Shown here piece after piece: positions 58,250 through 64,000 of a DNA stretch of 64,000 bases. This DNA comes from Mytilus edulis (lineage: Eukaryota > Mollusca > Bivalvia > Mytilida > Mytilidae): positions 22,431,750 through 22,495,749 of the forward strand of contig NC_092356.1 in assembly GCF_963676685.1 (NCBI RefSeq), written 5' to 3'. The notes beneath the pieces are model-generated. The model was not told the DNA's origin. It was given only the letters and a program-made list of their open reading frames with translations, and ran no database searches. Each line of letters begins with the position of its first letter. Within the stretch, counting starts at the first letter, position 1. The position numbers and the translations under genes were made by a program.

Positions 58250-59507
58250 CACATGGAATCAAAGTATTGCAACACCTTGATTTTTTTAAACCTTGAAAAA
58301 TCATCCTTTTATTTTGGATGGAAAATGATAAAATATTTGAAAAATATTATTGAAACATAGTTATTGATAACATTGGCATTAAAACGAACAAAAAAGGTAT
58401 GAAAAAATGTGTTATCTAATCATAATTTTGATAATAAAATGAAGTGTTTTTCGTACAAAAAAATGCATTTTACAACTTTGCTGTACTAGAACTTTACAAT
58501 GTCAGACATTTCAAATGATTGTTGACGTCTTGGTTGATCGTTATACGCCAAAGAATAAGTACTTTTTGCGTAGCCTCTTAACGTCTTCTGATTTCAGCCA
58601 TAAGTCGGCTAATTTGTTGCTAAGGTAGCAGCAACCATTCCTGATGAAGGACATTGTTTATTTTTTGACGTGTTTGAACTGAGGTGTCATTTCGCGCACT
58701 TTAAGCAAAATAGTGTCCCATATATGCTCGATATGGTTTAAATCCGGGCTACGATCGGGCAAATTAACATAAACCGAAATCCATTGAAACAATGGATCTT
58801 CCTCAACGTTGCCAATTTCTAACTTTCGCGAGCTCGGCACTCCATTGGATACGGGCAACTGTGTGTCTGTTCGTAAGCAAAGGTGCCCGAAATGGTCATA
58901 TCGAACGATAACCAGTAGCGATGAGTCGATCTCCAACAGTTTTTGTTTAAAGGCTCCTGTATGGCCACCACTCTCTTTTTAAGATTGTATTGTTTGCAAT
59001 GGATTTCCATTTGACCAACCGTCATTATGCTTGATTTTCCCCAGCAGATGTTATGGATGTTATAGGAGGTTTTCTTGATCTCGGAAGGTTTTTAACTTCG
59101 TTTGTTACCTGATTTTTATTCTCAAAACGTCTTATAGTGGAATGGTGATGACGAACAATACGTGCAATTGTCACAGCGACATACCTGCTTCTCGCATGCT
59201 GATAATCTGCCATCTTACTGCAGTTAAGAGTTGTGGACGACCAATTTCAAGGTGTCAATAACATAACTTTATAAACTTGGTTATTTAAAGTGTTGACAAC
59301 AATGAGGATACAAACATCTGTTTTATTGTATACGGGTACAGTAGGTGCATGTGCAGATTAGAACTTATCTAGTCGATATTTATTGGTCAAACGTAGGTGA
59401 AATTTAAATAGTGTTTAACTTGTTGTATTTCAACAAATTATATCATAAAAAAAGGGGTTTTTTTCAATTTGAATTTGAATTTGGTGTTGCAATACGTTTT
59501 CCATGTG
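58250..59507 (-). mobile_element. Decayed Tc1/mariner transposon
   Basis: 1258 bases with inverted ends (CACATGGAATCAAAGTATTG at the left; the right end complements to CACATGGAAAACGTATTG) and TA on both sides. It encodes a broken transposase on the - strand. Size, ends and protein agree with Tc1/mariner. Confidence 0.85.
58660..59213 (-). pseudogene. Tc1/mariner transposase remnant
   Basis: Three frames in succession: an N-terminal DNA-binding part ('TIARIVRHHHSTIRRF', then 'RSRKPPIT') at 59025-59213, a middle part at 58819-59025, and the C-terminal catalytic-region signature 'RSPDLNHIEHIWD' at 58658-58936, equivalent to the usual PDLNPIEHLW box. Several frameshifts; no full D,D,E set can be assembled. 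No activity expected. Confidence 0.75.
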
Positions 59508-59689
59508 TATACATTGAAATATAAAATGTAAAAAAATAAGTTGATTTCAAACAACTCATTCAAATTTGTTTAAAGTTTTGATTAAGTCTAAATCCTTTCC
59601 TGTATAATTCACGATTTCCGAATACAGTTTAGTCCTCAACTCCTTTTACAATTGTGTAACCCTATTTTGAAGGGTATAGGCGATTAATC

Positions 59690-59835
59690 GAAGAAATAGT
59701 CGATTATTTAGCATAGACTCTGCATCTATATCGATAGTTCTTAATATTTAAAAGCATACCGGTGCTACTCTAACATTTATCATAAAATGAAATATTTGAA
59801 TTTAAAACTAATGATTGTAGAAGACTAGGAATTCA
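59690..59835 (+). repeat. Dispersed repeat, pair with 61070-61260
   Basis: 'agtcgattatttagcata' and 'gatagttct' recur as 'agtcgaccatttagcata' and 'gatagttct' near 61090, both ending in 'gaagact'. Confidence 0.5.
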
Positions 59836-59884
59836 AATTTGTACAACTATTGCCTTTTTTTATTATAAAATCTATAATACTAAA

Positions 59885-60600
59885 ATTACGAGGGCCAATT
59901 TGTCAGCTGTCATCACGTAAAAACGACGAATCAAAGAATTCAACTTTATATGTAACTAATTTAGTACAAAGGTGTAGATTAAAAATTACACCACTCCAGG
60001 CCCTTTTGTTTTCCACGTAATTAATATTGCCAATTATTAAGAAGTTCCGGGTCGAGTCCGAAAACCGATACCAATAGTATATTCACCTGTTACCTATTAC
60101 CTTATCTGTACGTTCCACATCTGACAGGCGCACCAACAAACGGTGTATTCAGGATTAATATGCTATATACACGGGTCATAATCACAGGTCAAATTGTTAC
60201 CTATTGTAGTATTTTAATCAGTAAGACTTTCTAAGATAACAATACGAATACTAAAAATCTGGACTAAAAATAAGGCCTATAGGTACAGTTTTCAATTTGT
60301 TAGCGGGCATGACGTAAAACAGCGAATCAAAGAATTCAACTTTATTTATAACTAATATAGGACAATGCTGTTGATTAAAAAATACTCCATTCCAGGTCCT
60401 TTGGTTTTCCAATAATTAATAAGTTCCAGTTCGACGGGTTCAAACAGAAAGATTTGAAAGCAGACGGAAAACTGTGCATCTTATAATCGGCATGACTTTA
60501 TCAGATGACAATACTAATACTAAAAAAAGGCTTGCGCATAGTTATATACTTTAATTCAGTCACGGACCCGCGATATCACGGGTGTGTTCTAGTAATAATA
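59885..60600 (+). repeat. Family C repeat, two diverged tandem copies
   Basis: 'gaatcaaagaattcaacttta' occurs near 59929 and 60326, a period of about 397. Each is followed by 'gattaaaaa' and 'cca(g)gcc(c)tttt'. The second copy ends 'cacgggtgtgttctagtaat'. A relative lies at 37893-38060. Confidence 0.6.
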
Positions 60601-60689
60601 TAATAATTAGGAATGGTGTTATCGCCTGCCGACACAGTTCCGTAACTATTGAGCGTTTTGTATATTTCCTTCTGTTATGCCTTCATGTA

Positions 60690-60925
60690 CATTAATTGCT
60701 TTCTGCATGGACGTTGATGTTATGTAGCTTTACATGTGGGGCAGAATCTGCTTACCCTTCCGGTGCACCTGAGAACACCCCCAGTTTTTGGTAGAGTTCG
60801 TGTTGCGTAGTCTTAAGTTTTCCATGTTGCATCATGTGTTATGTTATTTGTCTGGTTGTCTTTTTCTTATTTAGCCATGGCATTGTCAGTTATTTTCGAT
60901 CTATGAGATTGACTGTCCCTCTGTA
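60690..60925 (-). repeat. Family D repeat
   Basis: Complement of 20985-21340 features: 'agccatggcattgtcagtt' and 'ttcgatctatgag' appear in order, with 'gcttacccttccgg' upstream. Confidence 0.55.
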
Positions 60926-61069
60926 ATCATTCGCCCCTCTTTTGCATATGGATCTTGAAATTGTATAAGCTTTATAGCTAACGATAAAATTATTATCATT
61001 GTTATACGATTATTAATCCATTGTGTATATTTTGATATTATTATAGAGGTTACAGAAGCTATTTCGATT

Positions 61070-61260
61070 GTCGATATGTCAAGTAAGTAGTCGACCATTT
61101 AGCATATCCTCTTCATTTACTATTATACCGATAGTTCTCAGTACACCGAAGCATACTTATCCTATTCCAACATTTCGCACAAATACAAAAGGATGTGTTT
61201 TAAAAAACCATGGAAGTAAAAGTCAATATAATACTCCCATGTAAAAAAAATATAATTGAA
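61070..61260 (+). repeat. Dispersed repeat, second copy of 59690-59835
   Basis: See the partner copy. It ends against the family F copy that begins at 61278. Confidence 0.5.
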
Positions 61261-62017
61261 GAAGACTACATGTATATGGTAAAATTGAGAATGGAAACGG
61301 AGAATGTGTTAAAGAGACAACAACCCGACCAAAGAGCAAATAACAGCCGAGTGCCACAAATGGGTCTTCAATATAGCGAGAAACTCCACCTCCCGGAGGC
61401 GTACTTCAGCTGACCCCTAAACAAAAATGTATACTAGTTCAGAGATAATGGACGTCACACTTAACTCCGAATTATACACAAGAAACTAAAATTTTAAATC
61501 ATACAAGACTACCAAAGGCCAGAGGCTCCTGACTTCTTTTTTGAGATCTAAACCCTTACCCTATACCTCTAGCCAATGTAGAAAAACAGACGCACAACAA
61601 TACGTACAGTAAAACTTTGTTTAAAAAAGTCCAAGTCTGATGTCTGAATAGGTAACAAAAGAAACTAATAGAAATGATAATGTTACATTAATTAACAAAG
61701 GACTACCAGCAGCTACTGACATGCCAGCTCCAGACCTCAATTAAACTGATTGAAAGATTATGTCTTCATCATATGAATAGCAAGTACAATTTTTCCCGTT
61801 AGGGGTTTAGTATTATACCAACATAACATATAAAAGAAGAACATAACCCGTATCATGTCAACAACTGGTTTTAGAATAAATGTGTTTATTGCCGATCTAA
61901 AGACCCTATAAGTGAATCAATATCAAAGCCAAAATATGCAATCTTTAATGACATGGCAACAGTATCGTAACTATATACCTTCTTAATAAGTCTGTTCAAA
62001 GGTTTAGTAAGCTTTAA

Positions 62018-62488
62018 GGTGTAACACCACTAATTCGGGCCCGGCCAGAAAGCACATACTAGAAAGTAGTACATATTTAACGCAAAATAGTTCCTACGCA
62101 TGAGTGTAACTTTCAAAATATGTAGGATATTTAGGTATGTTGGGCATCAAATGAAAGCTGAAAGACTGGTGGTCATTGTAGAACACTTTTGGACTTTTAA
62201 TTTTAGATATTAAAAAAACTGCACCAAATTTTAAAAAGAGGGTACATTTTGTCTGTTTGTCAGATCTGAAGTACCTGCTTTGGTACATCCGAAGTTCCGA
62301 GAACCAGTTCTTTTTTATATGACATTAAAGGTATGTTGATTTGTTTAGTGGAAGACATCATAAAGTGTTGTTTTGACATGCAATGATTGCAACTTTATTT
62401 GAATTTAAAATGAAAGAGGTGTGCCTGCTTGAATTGGAGGAATTCAACCATAGAAAGCAATGGGACCATGAATTAGTGGTGTACTTCC
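62018..62488. mobile_element. 471-base MITE with TTAA duplication
   Basis: Flanked by TTAA at 62014-62017 and 62489-62492. Ends GGTGTAACACCACTAATTC and GAATTAGTGGTGTACTTCC are inverted. TTAA suggests a piggyBac- or Kolobok-type source. Inserted inside the family F copy. Confidence 0.85.
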
Positions 62489-62499
62489 TTAAAGGTAAA

Positions 62500-62930
62500 T
62501 TCCGACATTTTTGTGTTTTGTAAAGAATTTACCATAAAAATTGGATGTGAATTAACTGAACGTATAAGATATGTAAGTAGTCTGCATGTTGAATCATATT
62601 TACGAAGATATCCTTGTACCGATGATAAAATTTAATTTATGTTTTGAATAGTTTGTGATATGGAAAACCTTGGTGTAATATTTTTTCAGTAATACACGAA
62701 TTTCTCTGGCTAAAATCTGATAAGTTGTTAAATACATGAGCGAATCTTCCAAGATGAGATATATAAACACCATAAAATTGCGACAAGGGAACTTCACCAT
62801 CTACAAACGGTTAATTTACAATAGGAAATGAAAAATCATCTCTTTTATTATAACTTTTGGTATTGGGTTTCCTGTTAATGATATAGATATCAAGGTCGAG
62901 GAAAGGGTAGTGTTTATTTTTAGTATTAAC
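62500..62930 (-). pseudogene. Reverse transcriptase thumb region (family F)
   Basis: Read on the - strand: 'YPFLDLDIYI', 'NKRDDFSFPIVN', a stop, 'PFVDGEVPLSQFYGVYISHL', 'DFSQRNSCITEKIL', 'FPYHKLFKT', stop. The motifs match Penelope-like RTs. The catalytic palm with its DD box is missing through 5' truncation. Confidence 0.7.
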
Positions 62931-62960
62931 TTACTTGTACAACTGTTGTCTGTTTATATT

Positions 62961-64000
62961 GTTAAAAAATAGCATTTTCTTGCCAAACAAATATCCGTAT
63001 TTGTTGATTGTAATGTATTCTGTTTGATGTGATTTCTTAAGTTTCCAAGTACATTAATTCCTTGCTTGGACTTTAATCAAAAGGGCCATCTACACACTAG
63101 CTCTAGTTCGACATCCTTGCATTTTATATTTTGATTAAACGCATTTGTTCGGTATCGTTTACTTTTTGTTTAACTGATCCCCAAGTTTTGTATCTAGGTT
63201 AAAGTTATATCGTCATGTTGTGACTTAACTGGTACCACTTGTATTGATTTATTTCGACTTGGTTTTTTTTTCTGTTGTTACACACATGAAAATTCTTTGG
63301 TTTATACATATTGATATTTAGTAAGATAATACATTGTAAGTAAATATCTCCAATGATAATCCAAAGCCCCCAAAAAGATCGATATCAAAATAAAATAATA
63401 TTGATTTACACAGGAATCTTATGAGCGGGTTTTGGCTGGGTTGGACGATTTCTAACTATCTGTAGTAAGATAGCAGAAGTTAAAGGAATAAAGATATCAG
63501 GGAAAGAGTATCCAATAAAGAAAATTAGAAGAAAAAACTGACTCTTAGACGATATAATCAGTTATACGTGCATGTTAACATATTATAAAACGGTGTTTTT
63601 TTTTCTTTCTATTTATGATTTAAATCAGATGTGAAAAATACATAAATGGTTACGATAACAACCCAAATACACGACACAACACACTATTTTCTTTTAAAGT
63701 TAAAAATACAGTATTCTACAATGGGCATTTTGTTACAACATTTCTTTTAGGTCATATAAAAGAATTTGTTTGATTGCGCTAACCCAGAAAATAGCTGCAT
63801 TCTCAAAATCGTATATTGTCCTAGTGTGAAAAAAGTTTTTTAATCCGATAGGCACGAATACTTTAAACATCCGACATTTTCTTTCCCGAAAAGAAATAAA
63901 ATGCCTACCTACCTATCCTATGTCGCTAACTTTGGGTATGGTTTAGGCAAACCAACATATTTTTAAGTGTGGCCTTACCCTCCCAGGTCGGGTAATAAAC
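62961..64000. other. Window end, no gene recognised
   Basis: AT-rich and without motif-bearing frames, apart from a few short T-runs. Genes may continue beyond the window. Confidence 0.35.

Larger units (their letters stand above)
61278..62960 (-). mobile_element. Family F retroelement, RT to 3' end, interrupted
   Basis: On the - strand, from about 62960: RT thumb pieces, then the MITE at 62018-62488, then the C-terminal '[12 protein letters not shown]' and 'SLKIAYFG' block with a stop near 61892, and about 600 bases of 3' UTR ending at 61278. Together with 50955-51925 it shows the order of parts in the family. Confidence 0.75.

Overview
The window reads as nuclear DNA of a bivalve mollusc, most likely a mussel (Mytilus-type). 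It is AT-rich and has intron-bearing genes with GT-AG junctions. It is packed with short inverted-repeat elements (MITEs), truncated retroelements and a Ty3/gypsy element. Several dispersed repeats look like mussel repeats from memory; no database search could be run. Family letters used here (B, C, D, E, F, G, J) are local labels for repeats matched within the window.

Four host gene models stand out. Two related orphan seven-transmembrane receptors lie on the + strand (8809-9849 and 18521-19585), each starting about 20 bases after a 3' splice site. A complete seven-exon ING4/ING5-type gene lies on the - strand (31361-41001); its exon phases all agree and it gives 246 residues ending in a PHD finger. 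A two-exon gene on the - strand (54368-57867) predicts a 581-residue protein with a signal peptide and a mature part without cysteine. A short PHD-like exon (41940-42090, +) lies about 0.9 kb upstream of the ING start, divergently, and may be a broken gene.

Mobile DNA fills the rest. At 1-8.7 kb are family B repeats, MITEs and a decayed Penelope-like reverse transcriptase with a 247-base tandem repeat in its 3' part. At 12.0-15.8 kb is a composite array of three 436-base MITEs separated by two 1232-base spacers, flanked by TATA. At 20-27 kb are a tRNA-derived SINE, foldbacks and tandem-repeat-bearing elements. The ING introns hold another SINE with two nested MITEs, a tRNA-like sequence split by a hAT-like MITE, and retroelement copies. 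At 42279-49680 is a Ty3/gypsy element with 232-base LTRs and AAAAT target duplications; its coding frame is cut at the protease/reverse transcriptase junction by a 2593-base element with 115-base inverted repeats. At 50-64 kb are further truncated copies of a second reverse-transcriptase family (F), a decayed Tc1/mariner element and a TTAA-flanked MITE.

The host genes do not form an operon or a pathway. The two receptors look like products of local duplication; the others are unrelated neighbours. Exon calls rest on reading frame, phase and protein-family resemblance only. Single-exon starts, UTRs and promoters are uncertain.
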